The translations under genes and the position numbers were made by a program. The notes beneath the pieces are model-generated. The model was given only the letters and a program-made list of their open reading frames with translations. It was not told the origin of the DNA and did not search any database. DNA of 64,000 nt from Saccopteryx bilineata (taxonomy: Eukaryota; Chordata; Mammalia; Chiroptera; Emballonuridae), in contig NC_089494.1 of NCBI RefSeq assembly GCF_036850765.1, positions 230,658,779 through 230,722,778 of the forward strand. Direction: 5' to 3'. Below, in pieces: positions 1 through 11,429 of the stretch. The first letter of the stretch is position 1. Every line of letters starts with the position of its first letter.

Positions 1-2213
1 CTTCCCTCCTTTTAATCAAGTAGTCAGCTAGGTAATTGCAGAAACCCTTTTGATGAAGAAGATGGCTAAAAGAAAAAAAGATGAGCAGTATCGTACTTTT
101 CAGCAGGAATGGACAGAGGAATTCACCTTTGTGGAGAGAGCAGGTTTTTTAGTGTGTCTAATATGCAATGATAAAATTGCATCGATGAAACGGTCAAATA
201 TAAAGTGGCACCCCGACACACTCTATACTACATTTGCATCAAAATATCTAGCGGGGGACAGCAGAAAGAAAGCATGTCAAGAGCTACTATACAGAGTGTA
301 AGCTAGTCAAGCAGCAACTTCGTGTTTGCACCCAACAAGCTGACTGAAATTTGGCTAGCTTTTCTGGTGCTTTAGCAATTACAAGAAACGGAAAGACATT
401 CATAGATGGGGAGTATGCCAAAACATTCATACTTGATGTTGCCAATGAACTTTTTGATGACTTTTTGGATAAAGACAAGATAATCAAATGAATAAAAGAT
501 ATGCATCTGTTGGCATATCGTACCAACTGTTCATGATCGTACCATCATGATGGCAAATAAAATTGAGGCAACACAAGTGAAGGACATAAATGCAGCACCA
601 TTCTTTTCTCTCGCTTTGGATGAGTCAACAGATGTAAACCATTTATCCCAGTTCAGCGTGATTGCAACGTATGCTGTGGGTGACACTCTTCATGAGGAAA
701 GTCTTGCTGTTTTGCCTATGAAAGAGACAAAAAGAGGGGAGGATTTATTCAAGTCTTTTACTGAGTTCGCTAAAGAAAAAAAATCTACCGATGGATAAAC
801 TTTTTTGGTGTGTACTGATGGTGCTCCATGCATGGTGGGGGAAAAGAGAAGATTCGTAGCGCAATTTTGTGAACATGAAAAGAGACCCATCCTAAGTTTT
901 CACTGCATCCTACATCAGGAGGCGCTTTGTGCTCAGATGTGTGGTGAGCAGCTTGGTGAGGTGATGTCGCTGGTCATTCAGGTGGTCAACTTTATTGTTG
1001 CTCGAGCTTTAAATGATTGCCAGTTTAAAACACTGCTGGATGAAGTTGGGAATAATTATCCTGGTCTGTTTCTGCATAGCAATGTGTGTTGGTTGTCAAG
1101 AGGGAAGGTGCTCAGCTGTTTCGTGGCTTGTCTGAGCAAAATCCGGACTTTTCTTGAAATAAAACACATCGAGAATCCTAAGTTAGCTAATACTGAGTGG
1201 CTCCTAAAGTTCTACTATTTCATGACATGACTGAACATCTGAACCAGTTCAGTGAGAAAATGCAAGGCATTGGAAAGACAGTCTTATCCCTTCAACAAGC
1301 AGTTGAAAACAAGCTGGAACTCTTATTGCCAACATTGAAACAGGCCATTTACTACACTTTGAAAAACTGGGAGAGTTTAAAGATGCATGCACAGCAAGTG
1401 ACCCTGCTCAACATCTTGATCTCCAGCAGCTAGCGGGCTTCATATCTAATCTCCTGCAGTCATTCAAAGCACGCTTTGGAGAATTTTGTGGGCACACTCG
1501 TCTTTTTAAGTTTATCACCCATCCACACAAGTGTGCAATGGACAGCACCGACCTGAGTTACATCCCCAGTGTTTCCATCAGAGATTTTGAGCTACAAGCT
1601 GCTGACCTGAAGCCCTCAGACATGTGGGTGAATAAGTTCAAGTCACTGAATAAATATTTGGAAAGACTTGCACGACAGCAAGCAGAGTTGGCAAGCAAAC
1701 ACAAGTGGGGAGAATTGAAAAAACTTCAACCCGCGGACCAGCTGATTGTCAAAACCTGGAACGCGCTTCCCATCATGTAACACACACTGCAGCGTGTGAG
1801 TATTGCTGTACTGACAGTTTGGCTCTATATATGCATGTGAGCAGTCTTTCTCACATCTAAAGAATATTAAGACCAACCTACGATCACGTTTAACGGATGA
1901 AAGTCTCAACGCCTGCATGAAGCTTAACCTCACCACATATCAACCAGACTACAAAGCCATCAGCAAAACCATGCAGCACCAGAAGTCGCATTAATGATAA
2001 GAAGTACTTTATTCATCTTTGGTTAGCAACAGCATAACAATGTTATTAAAAAGAATTCAGAGACTTATTGTACTTTAAAAGTGTTGGTCTTACATAAAAT
2101 GCACACATTTACTTGTATTTAGTGTTAAACATATTGTATGGCTCTCACGGAATTACATTTTAAAAATATGTGGTGTTCATGGCTCTCTCAGCCAAAAAAG
2201 TTCCCGACCTCTG
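1..2213 (+). pseudogene. Decayed autonomous hAT transposon with broken transposase gene
   Basis: A transposase of the hAT superfamily (Charlie/Buster-like, the group that gave rise to GTF2IRD2 and ZBED5-type host proteins) can be followed through at least four reading-frame pieces at 50-301, 547-798, 805-1230, 1197-1433 and 1538-1780, with further recognisable C-terminal sequence to about 1991. A BED-like CxxC segment lies near residue 36 of the first piece. The first catalytic aspartate sits in an LALDESTD motif near 615-640. A TDGAPCM motif, an HCILHQEAL motif and WLSRGKVL follow in 805-1230, in hAT order. The dimerisation-type tail (LRSRLTDESLNACM) lies near 1880-1925. Stops and frameshifts separate the pieces, so no protein can be made. 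The 3' terminal inverted repeat is at about 2187-2213 (GTTCCCGACCTCTG end). The 5' end lies outside the window. Family membership is from motif recognition, not a search. Confidence 0.85.
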
Positions 2214-2640
2214 CTTTAGGCTTTGCACATGTGTTCTTGCCAGGCAGGATCTTACCCTTGAAGTGGGCATGGCTAATTGTTACCATACTCAGGTCTTTAC
2301 TAGATGAGGTCTTTCCTGAATACCTGTCTAAAACAGCTGTGCTCTGTTCCCAAACCATTGTTTATTTCCTTGTGTTACATTTGTTATGATGTTACTAATC
2401 ACCATCTGACTTTTGTTTAATATTCGGTTTGTCTTTAATACCCTTTTCGAATGCATACTCCAGAAGGGCAGATACTTAGTTTTGTTTACTATTGATTTCC
2501 CAGTGCTTACAAGAGAGTCTGGCACTTAATAAATACAGGCTCACAAAAATTAGGGGAAGTTTTATTGCTTCATATTCATTTTGAAATATCCCCTAATTTT
2601 TTTGAGCAGTGTATTTGTTGAATCAATAACTATGCATGGC
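2214..2640 (+). repeat. L2-type LINE 3' end, interrupted by a MITE
   Basis: The stretch from about 2450 has the usual L2 tail phrases: a gggcagatactt-like segment, cccagtgctt, tctggcacttaataaata, then tttgttgaat. The last two parts are split exactly at TA by the 76-bp MITE at 2536-2611, which shows that the MITE jumped into an older L2. The 5' limit is not clear. Confidence 0.6.
2536..2611. mobile_element. 76-bp Tc1/mariner-type MITE
   Basis: The left end CAGGCTCACAAAAATTAGGGGA and the right end TCCCCTAATTTTTTTGAGCAGTG are inverted copies of one another with few mismatches. TA dinucleotides flank both sides (2534-2535 and 2612-2613), the target choice of Tc1/mariner elements. Little more than the two inverted ends remains, so the DNA could fold into one hairpin. 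It is non-coding. Confidence 0.8.
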
Positions 2641-2675
2641 ATTGAATTAAACACTAGAGATACAACAAGGACAAC

Positions 2676-3203
2676 TGTTGGGCAAATAAGTTTGTAAAAT
2701 TTGTGTTATATGGGTTTGCTCATTTTTATTGTTAAAAATGCCCACTGCCTATGTGAATGGTGCTGCCCAGGTGAGGCTGCTAATTACCTTCTTGCTTGAG
2801 AAGGGACATTGTTATACTAATGTTGTTGGAGGAGGAGTTTTTGTGCCAAAAAATTTGTGAGGAAGAAGGAGAAGAAGAAGCAGTCAAGATGGCAGGGTGC
2901 TGAAGGAGAAGCCAGTTTGTGCAGAGATGAGAAGGGAGAAGGTGTGCAGATGGGGAACCAGAGGGAACTGAGCTGGTAGGGGCCTTTGATTCTAGGAAAT
3001 ATCAGAAAAGATTCTCCTAGTTGTCGAACTGGAAAAAATGTGAATGGGTTTTGGTGTCCTGTGTGTTTCTCGAATGCCTGTCGCAAGGCTAGAATAAAGC
3101 AATGGCCCACCAATTTTTGGCTTTGCTGTTTCTCTACCATCTGTCCGAATCTAATGGGACCTGCACATGCCTGGCTGTGATGGTGGTGGCTACTGGCCAT
3201 ACA
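2676..3203 (+). mobile_element. Solo LTR, old member of the TGTTGG...TACA family
   Basis: The element starts TGTTGGGCAAATAAG and ends GGCCATACA. It is flanked by the 5-bp direct repeat ACAAC at 2671-2675 and 3204-3208. It aligns along its length with the younger LTRs at 26967-33507 (shared phrases around CAAGATGG, GAGAAGCCAGTTTGTGCAGAG, TTGATTCTAGGAAA, GGCCCACCA) but is clearly more diverged. A 5-bp duplication fits class I or III endogenous retroviruses. No internal region remains, so it is a recombined solo LTR. Confidence 0.85.
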
Positions 3204-3435
3204 ACAACAATTCCTACAGAAGAGCCAGGCATTATGCTATTAATCATAAGACATTTAATTATTATGGTATAAATCCTGAGGAGACATCATTCACCAGTCT
3301 GGCTGAATGTCTTGGTATGTTGAAAGAAGACTATCAAATTTTTAACAATTTAGGGCCAAGAGCCAAAATCTCTCAAATCACATGGTTTTTGAAATGAAAA
3401 TGCAAGAGTAAATGTCATGCAAATGAGTATCTATA

Positions 3436-3772
3436 CTGGTATTGATCGACTTATAACCTATGCAACTTACGACCATTCGACTTTACGACCACAATCGCTA
3501 GCCACGACTGCTCCGCCTCTGGCAGCGCAAGCGTTGCCCAGCTGGGCGTACGACAGTGCGGACCAGCTTCCGGCAGCACTACCATCTCCGCGTGCACCAT
3601 TTCAAAGAAAATTATGATATATAACAATAATGAAAGAAAATTATAATAAAATATGACTTTAAGATTTTTATAACATCATTTCACAGAACATATAGCCTAT
3701 TCAACTTATGACCAAATTGTGTTACGACTGGTCTGTCGGAACCAATTGTGGTCGTAAATCGAGCACTCGCTG
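3436..3772. mobile_element. Tigger-like (TcMar) non-autonomous DNA transposon, copy 1
   Basis: The termini match those of the longer copy at 55980-56518: GATCGACTTAtaACCTATGCAACTTA at the left, and GGTCTGTCGGAACCAAT with GAGCACTcGCTG at the right. TA flanks both ends (3434-3435 and 3773-3774). The centre is internally deleted relative to copy 2. The 66-residue ORF inside is not a gene. Confidence 0.75.
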
Positions 3773-3774
3773 TA

Positions 3775-4635
3775 GTTAGAGGCAGTTTAAACAGGATTAT
3801 AAAGATTTAGAGAGAGCTGACAGAGCAAAACTAAAAGTAGACTACTAAATAGATAATCCAATGTGGCTGTGTTCTTTTTTTCATCAGTCAAGGTTACTTC
3901 AGGTCCCAGGAAAAGAAATCCATTCAGATAGACTGAGTTAAGCTATTTGTGCTTTAGGGGGAAAAACCAAGCCAAACTAAACAAAACAAAACATACTCTT
4001 TCCCTTTAAACTTGGGTAAATTAGAAAAGTGTCCTAATATTTATGCTTCCATATGAAGGCAACATTTCTACTTACCTTCAATTTCAGCAAAGATAATTTT
4101 CCCCAAGAAATCTAGTACAGTTCATTTCCTCCCAAATCATGGGGCTCCTTGAATGTGCTTCCTCAGCTCTGGTTAACACTGTATTGCAAGCACCTCTTCT
4201 TGAACCTGTTTTGCTCCTCTGTATCGTCTCTAAGGAAAGGGCTTGCATGTGCTCCTAGACATTAGAACAGTGCTCAGCACAGTGTGGTTCTCAGAAATTA
4301 CATGTTTAACAAACAAACACTTGAACAAATTTCATGCCTTTATGAAAGATTATTGTTTCTCATTATTAGGCACTTTACATGCATAAAACACAAGTTTCCA
4401 TTAAAAAAACAGAAATAAATGACTATTTCATTGAATTATATAGTAAAGTATTTAGAAATAAGGTATAAATAATGTCTCTGTAACTCTACATAAGTAAGTT
4501 ATTTAATAGCCACATGTACCTGGCTATGAAAAGTCTCACTGCAACATGCAGGTGAAGTCTCAGTAATGTGCTGCAAAGCTCCAGTTTAGGGGCTGTCCAG
4601 AGCTTAAGTATAGGGAAGAAAGAGAAGAAAAGAAA
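3775..4635. other. No gene seen
   Basis: AT-rich unique-looking sequence. I see no coding potential, splice-flanked exon or clear repeat. Confidence 0.5.
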
Positions 4636-4806
4636 GTACATTTATTAGGTGTTCTCTTATATACCAACAGAGTGTGGTATGTTATAATCTTGTGCCATTT
4701 GTCCTCACAAAAATCTAACGGGGTAGTTATTATATTTCCATTACACAGATAAGAAAATTGAGGCTCAGAAAGGTTAAGTCATTTTCTCAAGATTATACAA
4801 CTAATA
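4636..4806 (+). repeat. MIR SINE
   Basis: The order of phrases is that of MIR: tttattaggtgttctctta, a tcctcacaaaaat segment, then ccattacacagataagaaaattgaggctcagaaaggttaagt. It is old and has no target duplication that I can define. Confidence 0.7.
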
Positions 4807-7043
4807 AGCATTATCCCAGGAATGATAATATTCAATTCACCCTTCACTGTAGATTTGGTGTGGGAAAAATGCATGAAAAAAGTGTGAGAGCTAGGAAAAG
4901 AAGGTACATTTGAAATAAGTGAGTCATTCCAAAGAGGTAAAGAATTGTGAGTATGTGTGTGTGTGAGAGAGAGATTTATTGGGGGAGGAGCTATTTCATG
5001 ATGACAAGTTCTATGAAGTGTCATGATGTCAGCCTGGAGTTAAGTTGGCAAGAGGAAAAAAGTTAATTAGAATTATTGCTTTGGTAATTTTATTTAATTT
5101 ATTAAATTATTTAAGAAAGTTTCAAATAATAAGCAAACTATAAAAAATGAACATTTCATTTCATTAAGAATAAGAAGATCATTTAGAAATATTTTTGAGC
5201 AGAAGAAGCATGTCTAGTGATAGGGAAATCAATAAATAAATTATGGAATAATAGAATATGATAGAATATTATGCATTCTTTAAAAAGATGCTTTAGATAG
5301 ACATTTAGTAATGTAAAGGTGTTAATATAATATTAACTAAAATAAGAATAATTTTATTAAAATATATATGAATATAAACCAAAATGTTAATATCAATTAT
5401 CACAAAATGGTAAGAATATGTTTCAGTTTTGTTTTCATCCCTTCTGTATTATCCAAATTTTATGAAGCATGTTTTATTTTATAATTGAAAATATATTATT
5501 TAAAAATTCTATAATCCATAAGTCAGTTTTTCAAAAGAACTCAGTACTCTGCTGATTTTCTTGCTAAGCATCATGGGATATCTCTTATTTTGATAGTTTC
5601 CGAATTCCACTGGGAGCTGCAGCCATTTAGTTGAGCCCATAAATGTTACTGGATTGTTCAATGGCTAATTTTTCAGCAGGACAAATATTGCAACTCCTGG
5701 AGAAAGAAGGATGTATTTTTGGAGATGACAGATTGCAATGAAAGCAATTTGCTAAATGAAGACTGTATATATTTCATGCCATTCTGATTTTTAGCCATTA
5801 GCAAGCTTTGTGAGTATGTAAATGGTAAAATGTTGCAATAAAAATTCTTAGGGAAATTTGCCTTAGGTCATTAGAATAACATTTAAAAACTACCTGACTT
5901 ATTGATAATTTTTGCACATCTAAAGCCTGAATTATTCTTTTAGGCAAGCTCATACTCAAATTTTGTATTCTTGACTACATATGTTTCAAACATGCAACTC
6001 TTTCACACACCAAACAGGTCAATGAATAAATAAGGGCATCCTACTTATACTTCAATAGCTTTTAATATGATAGCACTATATTTAAAATTTTAATTATGCT
6101 TTGTAAAAACCTAGACAATTCTTTCAAGATTGTAACCTTAGGGGAATTGATAATATAACTAATAAAATTCATCAGGCAATATTACCTTTGGTTACTTTTA
6201 CTTTCAAATTTGTTAAGAGGTGTAGTTCTGAGACATCCCCTTTTATCCCTAACCTTCATACATATTAATAAGCTTAGGCTCCAGCAAAGGATAATGGTGA
6301 TTGGGTTGCTGTTATTTTCATCCGTATATAAATCCGCAAATCCAATACTGACTCATGAAAATCCTCCCTTGTCAATGTCACAGAAGTGTTTCTTTCCTTG
6401 GGAATGATTATGAAAACTAGCCATTTGTGCATGTTTAAAGAAAGGAAAAAGATCAGACTATTTATTATTTAAAAAAAATTAAGACCTGGATTTTGACAAT
6501 GTCAAGATTTACACTATCTCCCTATTCATTTTGGATGTATCATTGACTTCCATTTCTAGAAGACACCAGTATATTGCTTAAGCAACCAAAGGTAAGAACC
6601 CAGTGGTGATTACAGTTGTATTCTCACATATGCTTATACCTCTGTTTTGATCTATTAAAGCATCAGCATTTGCTTTTTTTTTCCATGCTACGTGCTTTCT
6701 GCTTTCTAGTTACAGCTAATGATGGTATTTTTATTGGCTTCTCTGTATTTTTGACAAATAAACAAATATTCTGCTAAAATACTATTTTAGTTTAAGTAAC
6801 AATGAATAAAAACCTGTCAATAAAAATAAGATTCTGCTAATCTGAACTGCACAACATGGTAAATACTACCTGCTTTATGCAAATTTCAAGTTCATTTTTA
6901 GAAGTCAAAAAACAATCACTTGGTCAGGTGTGTCTTTCCCTAAAAGACATCTCATATACTGGTTTGCTTCCTTAAAATATTTGAAGACAGAACACCATCA
7001 AATTCATACAAATCTTAATGAAAAGATTATCCTGAAAATATGA
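4807..7043. other. AT-rich non-coding DNA with a probable old L1 scrap
   Basis: No gene is seen. At 4955-4975 there is a short GT/GA simple repeat. Around 5200-5470 the wording (tggaataatag, gaatattatgcattctttaaaaagatg) resembles a degraded L1 ORF2 3' end on the + strand. The remainder looks unique. Confidence 0.4.
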
Positions 7044-7318
7044 GCAGTGTTGGGATTCAGCCGATTTGCATCTGTTCAGCAACAAAACTGGAACCTAATT
7101 TTTTGTTGAGTTTGGCGAACCGGTTATTTAGTATTTTTTAATTAATATTTTAAAACTCTTTCTTATAATATAATCTGGTTTTGTGTACCTCTTTTGTTCT
7201 TATTTAAGTATTAAATGCATGAAATAATAAACTACTTTTTGGTATCTTTTTTTTTCATACTTAAAACAGTCATGAGGACAGAGAACTGGTTGTTAACTTA
7301 CTTGAATCCCACCACTGA
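7044..7318. mobile_element. Non-autonomous hAT, CAGTGTTGGGATTCA family, copy 1
   Basis: The left end CAGTGTTGGGATTCAGCC and the right end TTGAATCCCACCACTG are inverted copies. The interior (ctaattttttgttgagtttgg, tattaaatgcatgaaataataaactac) is shared with the larger copy at 53173-53805. It is non-coding. Confidence 0.75.
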
Positions 7319-8779
7319 ACATGAGCCTCCACTCATTGAAAGCTTCCTAAGGATGAGGTGCTTTATAAGCATTATTATAGCCTATACACCCCTTTTAGAG
7401 ATGAGTAAGTAATCTAACGAGATTAAGTGGCTCCCTCAGGACAATACATTATTATTACGTAATGGTGCCAGAATTTAAATCACCTTGCCTTCTTTTAATT
7501 CTTTATGATAATATTGTAATCAGACTTTTAAGAACTGTTACCAATTACTGTAGTATTTTGTTTTTATAAATTTAAAAACTACTCCTCATCATTTTTGTTG
7601 TGCCAAGATTACGGGATTTTTAAATATTTGTGATTTCATTCTGTATTAGAAAGTTGAACATTATTAAACCAAGCTTTTAAAATGTTCCTATCAAAAAGAC
7701 ATGTCTTAAATTGAGTTTTTACATTTTGACCATTTTTGTTTATATATGCTTTAATCAATTTGTTTTACTGCATTTATTCTTTCCATAGGTGTAGTTCACT
7801 CATGTCATTGTTAGGTCAAGCAGGCAGACAAAAGAAGAGGAGGGGTGGGCTAAACCATCAGGGTGTAAATAAAAAACCTAATAGTTATTGATTATACTTC
7901 ATATCCCATAGATAGTTCACCCTCTTTGCTCTGCTCTTGGACTATTTATAAATATTGATCACAAAAATTATCTCAGTAAGGCAGAAAAGTATATAGGCTG
8001 CATTCTCTGGCCACACAATCAGATAGTCAGCTATTAATAAGTAAAGTTTAGATTAAGGACTCCACCCCTCAGAAACAGAAAAGAAGACTGTAGGGGAGAG
8101 AAAACCAATGTCAAATAGCTCTTTAACTGAAAATAGCAGTACAGCTATTGCAGATCTTGATCTTCTTAATGGATCTTTTTAACCTGGAGAGTTGATATGT
8201 GCTAAAAACTAAAATGTCTGGATAAGTAGATTATTTTTTACAGACAAAATCTCTAAATTAAAATTGAAAAGTAAAAATTAAATGGAATAAAAATTATGGG
8301 CAAAACAGAGTCTAAGAACTACTTCCAAAAACAGGCAGTGTACCCTAAATATTTTTACTTATAAATTTATTCATCAAATATTTATTAAGTAGCTACTATA
8401 CACCAGGCATTGTCTTAGGCAGAAATTTTCCTTTGTTTCCTTCCATGTCCCTATGGATAGGTCAAAAGAATAACTCCACATGATGCCAGAGCCTTTACCT
8501 TGAGTAAGAGCATGTGAGAATTTGGCTGCTATATTTTAAGTTTTGGCTATGGCACTAACCAAACTCTTCACAGCTCACACCATTCTACACCCCCTTAAAG
8601 GAGATGTATAATATATCTTCCCATCAGCAGAAAACCATTGTGCCAAAATTCTTCTAATATAGGTATTTTATAGTGTGGGGAAAATGCTTATAATTACAGT
8701 TAATTGTTCTCAAATGTACAAGTGTTACAAAGTATAAATCAACTTAGCTTTAACAATTTATATAGCTTTAATCGATGGA
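7319..8779. other. No gene seen
   Basis: AT-rich sequence. At about 8370-8420 the words tattaagtagctactatacaccaggcattg suggest a MIR scrap. No exon signal is visible. Confidence 0.4.
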
Positions 8780-9775
8780 AGGGGAACTGGTAAAATTTAA
8801 AATTCAACATCTATTATTGATAAAATAAGAAATAATTAATAAAAGAAAACTTCCTTAATACAATAAAGAAAATTTATCTAAATTCAATGGAAAAAAATAA
8901 AAGAAATTCTAGCAACTGAGACAAGACAAGAAGTTCTGATATCTATGAGTTAGCATTGTTCTATAACTTCTATCAATATAATAAGACAGGAGAAAGAAAT
9001 AAGATATATGTTTGGAGAGATAAAATTATTATCTGCCCCCAAAACCCAAATTAAAACTATTACAACTAAGTTTGATAAGATGATAGGCTACAAAATAAAT
9101 ATGTAAATTTATAGCTCTCTTATAAATCAATAACTAGTTAAATAATATAATAAAAATTTTATTTATAAATAAAATAGAAATAAATAGGATACATTTAATA
9201 AGACATGGGTATAGCTTATTATAAAGACCTACAAAGTAGATTTTTAAAAGCCATCAATAAATGAGGAGATGCCCTGGTCGGTTGGCTCAGCGGTAGAGCG
9301 TTGGCCTGGCTTGCGGGGGACCCAGGTTCGATTCCCGGCCAGGGCACATAGGAGAAGCGCCCATCTGCTTCTCCACCCCGCTCCCCTTCCTCTCTGTCTC
9401 TCTCTTCCCCTCCCACAGCCAAGGCTCCATTGGAACAAAGATGGCCAGGGCGCTGGGGATGGCTCCTTGGCCTCTGCCCCAAGCGCTAGAGTGGCTCTGG
9501 TCGCAACAGAGCGATGGCCCGGAGGGGCAGAGCATCGCCCCCTGGTGGGCAGAGTGTCGCCCCTGGTGGGCGTGCAGGGTGGATCCCGGTCGGGCGCATG
9601 CGGGAGTCTGTCTGACTGTCTCTCCCCGTTTCCAGCTTCAGAAAAATACAAAAAAATAAATAAGTAAAATAAATGAGGAGACATCCCTTGTCACATGATT
9701 AAAAATTTTAAAATATATTAAACATATTTATTCTCCCCAAATTAATCCATAAACTTATTACAGTCTCTTTTAAAA
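8780..9775 (+). repeat. L1 ORF2 fragment (sense), split by a SINE
   Basis: Degraded L1 reverse-transcriptase coding sequence in sense orientation. Phrases such as cccaaattaaaactattac, gataggctacaaaataaatatg and, after the SINE, ttctccccaaattaatccataa occur in L1 order. The SINE at 9271-9664 has landed within it. It is not coding. Confidence 0.6.
9271..9664 (+). mobile_element. tRNA-derived bat SINE (Rhin-1-like)
   Basis: It starts GCCCTGGTCGGTTGGCTCAG. It has a pol III A box (TGGCTCAGCGGTAG) and B box (GGTTCGATTCC), a long GC-rich body and an A-rich tail. The direct repeat AATAAATGAGGAGA flanks it at 9256-9269 and 9668-9681. Four overlapping ORFs within it are SINE translations, not genes. 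Confidence 0.92.
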
Positions 9776-10545
9776 CACATTGTTTTCTTGAGGATTTGAT
9801 AAGTTATTACTGGGAATAATAAATGTATACATTGTACTGTCATAGGAATAGTTATTTAAATGCAGTCATTAAAATAATAGAGTGTAGGTGTTTATTTTCT
9901 AATGGTAGTACTTGTGCAATAAAATAAATAACAAAAGTAAAACAAATTTTTTATGTTGTTTATTATGAGCCAGGCATTATGTAAGGTGCTGGACGCATAA
10001 ACATTACAGCTCATTTGTACCTGCTCTCAAGTCTGGAAAAAGACACTGATGTAAATGGACCATTATAAAATAATTGGCCAATGTGCTGATAAGAGCTTCA
10101 TCTTGTGTGAGTCCTGACAGGGAGCCACAAGCACCCAGGCATCCTAATTACAGCCATGAGACATGTTTACTCTTTTCTTCATTCCTTACCTTTTTCACAT
10201 GCAGTTTCCTCTCCCCCAAATGCTCATTTCCTCTATTGCCTGGCAGACACTCATCCTTCAAAACCCAGTTACATATTCCCTACTTGGGAAGCTTTTGTGA
10301 AGTTCGCATCTACAGAGTTGGAACAAAATTGTCACACAAAAAAGTTGTTACACAATATTTTCATACTGTGTTTTTATTACTTGTAGGGTTCTCTTACTAA
10401 CTTCTCTAGGGCTCAAAGCCTGTCTTAACCAACATTCGATTCTTTTTCTTTCCCTCCTTGACAGCTCAACAAGCTACATGGTGCTGCTGTTGATTTAACA
10501 CCTGCTCAACAAATGCTGAGAGCAAAAACATTAATTAAGTACAGA
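9776..10545. other. L2-like and MIR scraps, no gene
   Basis: About 10160-10440 resembles an L2 3' end on the + strand (ctcatttcctctattgcctggcagacactcatccttcaaaaccc). A MIR-like phrase (gagccaggcattatgtaaggtgctgg) lies near 9967. The 108-codon ORF at 10074-10400 overlaps the L2 and lacks any domain I recognise. Confidence 0.45.
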
Positions 10546-10551
10546 TTGGTT

Positions 10552-10896
10552 CAGGGGTAGTCAACCTTTTTATACCTACCGCCCACTTTTGTATCTCTGT
10601 TAGTAGTAAAATTTTCTAACCACCCACCGGTTCCACAGTAATGGTGATTTATAAAGTAGGGAAGTAACCTTACTTTATAAAATTTATAAAGCAGAGTTAC
10701 AGCAAGTTAAAGCATATAATAATAATTACTTACCAAGTACTTTATGACGGATTTTTGCTAAGTTTGGCAGAATAAATCTTTATAAAACAACTTACTATAG
10801 TTAAATCTATCTTTTTATTTATACTTAGGTTGCTCCGCTACAGCCCACCATGAAAGCTGGAATGCCCACTAGTGGGCGGTAGGGACTACCACTGGT
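10552..10896. mobile_element. Non-autonomous hAT, CAGGGGTAGTCAACC family
   Basis: The left end CAGGGGTAGTCAACC and a right end containing GGGCGGTAGGGACTACCACTG are those of a bat hAT MITE. The right end appears to lack a few bases of the inverted repeat, and I could not define a clean 8-bp duplication. Non-coding. Confidence 0.7.
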
Positions 10897-11202
10897 TTAT
10901 GTTATCTGAAAATTGTTTGCAAGCAAAAATATTAGTATTATCAATGTGTTCTGTTTGAGTATAAGGTATAAATTTGTAAGAAAAGCTGGAAAAATTATTC
11001 TGAATTTTGACTATTCTTGTGACTGACAAAATCTCTGTGTAATTAGTCATAGGAAGCTCAAGTGCTGGATTCTAAGTTTTTATTTGCCTTTTATGTATTT
11101 CTTCACCTTTATTATTTCATCAATAGTTTGTATTTGATTTGTTCCAGGGGATATTAAATTTAAAAAAAAAAAGTAAGTTCTCTGTCATTAAGAATCTTAG
11201 TG

Positions 11203-11419
11203 GATAAGGCTCTGGCTGGTTAGCCAAGTACATTAGAGTGTCATCAGGAAACACCAAGGTTGAGTGTTTGATTGAGGACAGGGCATGTATGGGAAGCGAC
11301 CAATGAGCGCACGGCTAAATGGAACAACAAATGAATACTTCCCTCTTCCTCCCTCCCTCCCTCTGTCTCTCTGTCTCTCTCTCTTACTTCCTCTGTCTCT
11401 CTGAAATCAATAAAAAAAA
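11203..11419 (+). mobile_element. Degenerate tRNA-derived SINE
   Basis: Diverged SINE head (GGCTCTGGCTGGTTAGCC), a pyrimidine-rich CTCTCTGT tail region and an A-rich end. The direct repeat AATCTTAGTG lies just before it (11193-11202) and just after it (around 11419-11428). Confidence 0.75.
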
Positions 11420-11429
11420 ATCTTAGTGA

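Noticed and set aside
9287..9345. tRNA-like sequence with A and B boxes
   Set aside because: This is the tRNA-derived head of a SINE. It does not fold into a full tRNA and is followed by the SINE body, tail and target repeats. The same holds for the other SINE heads.
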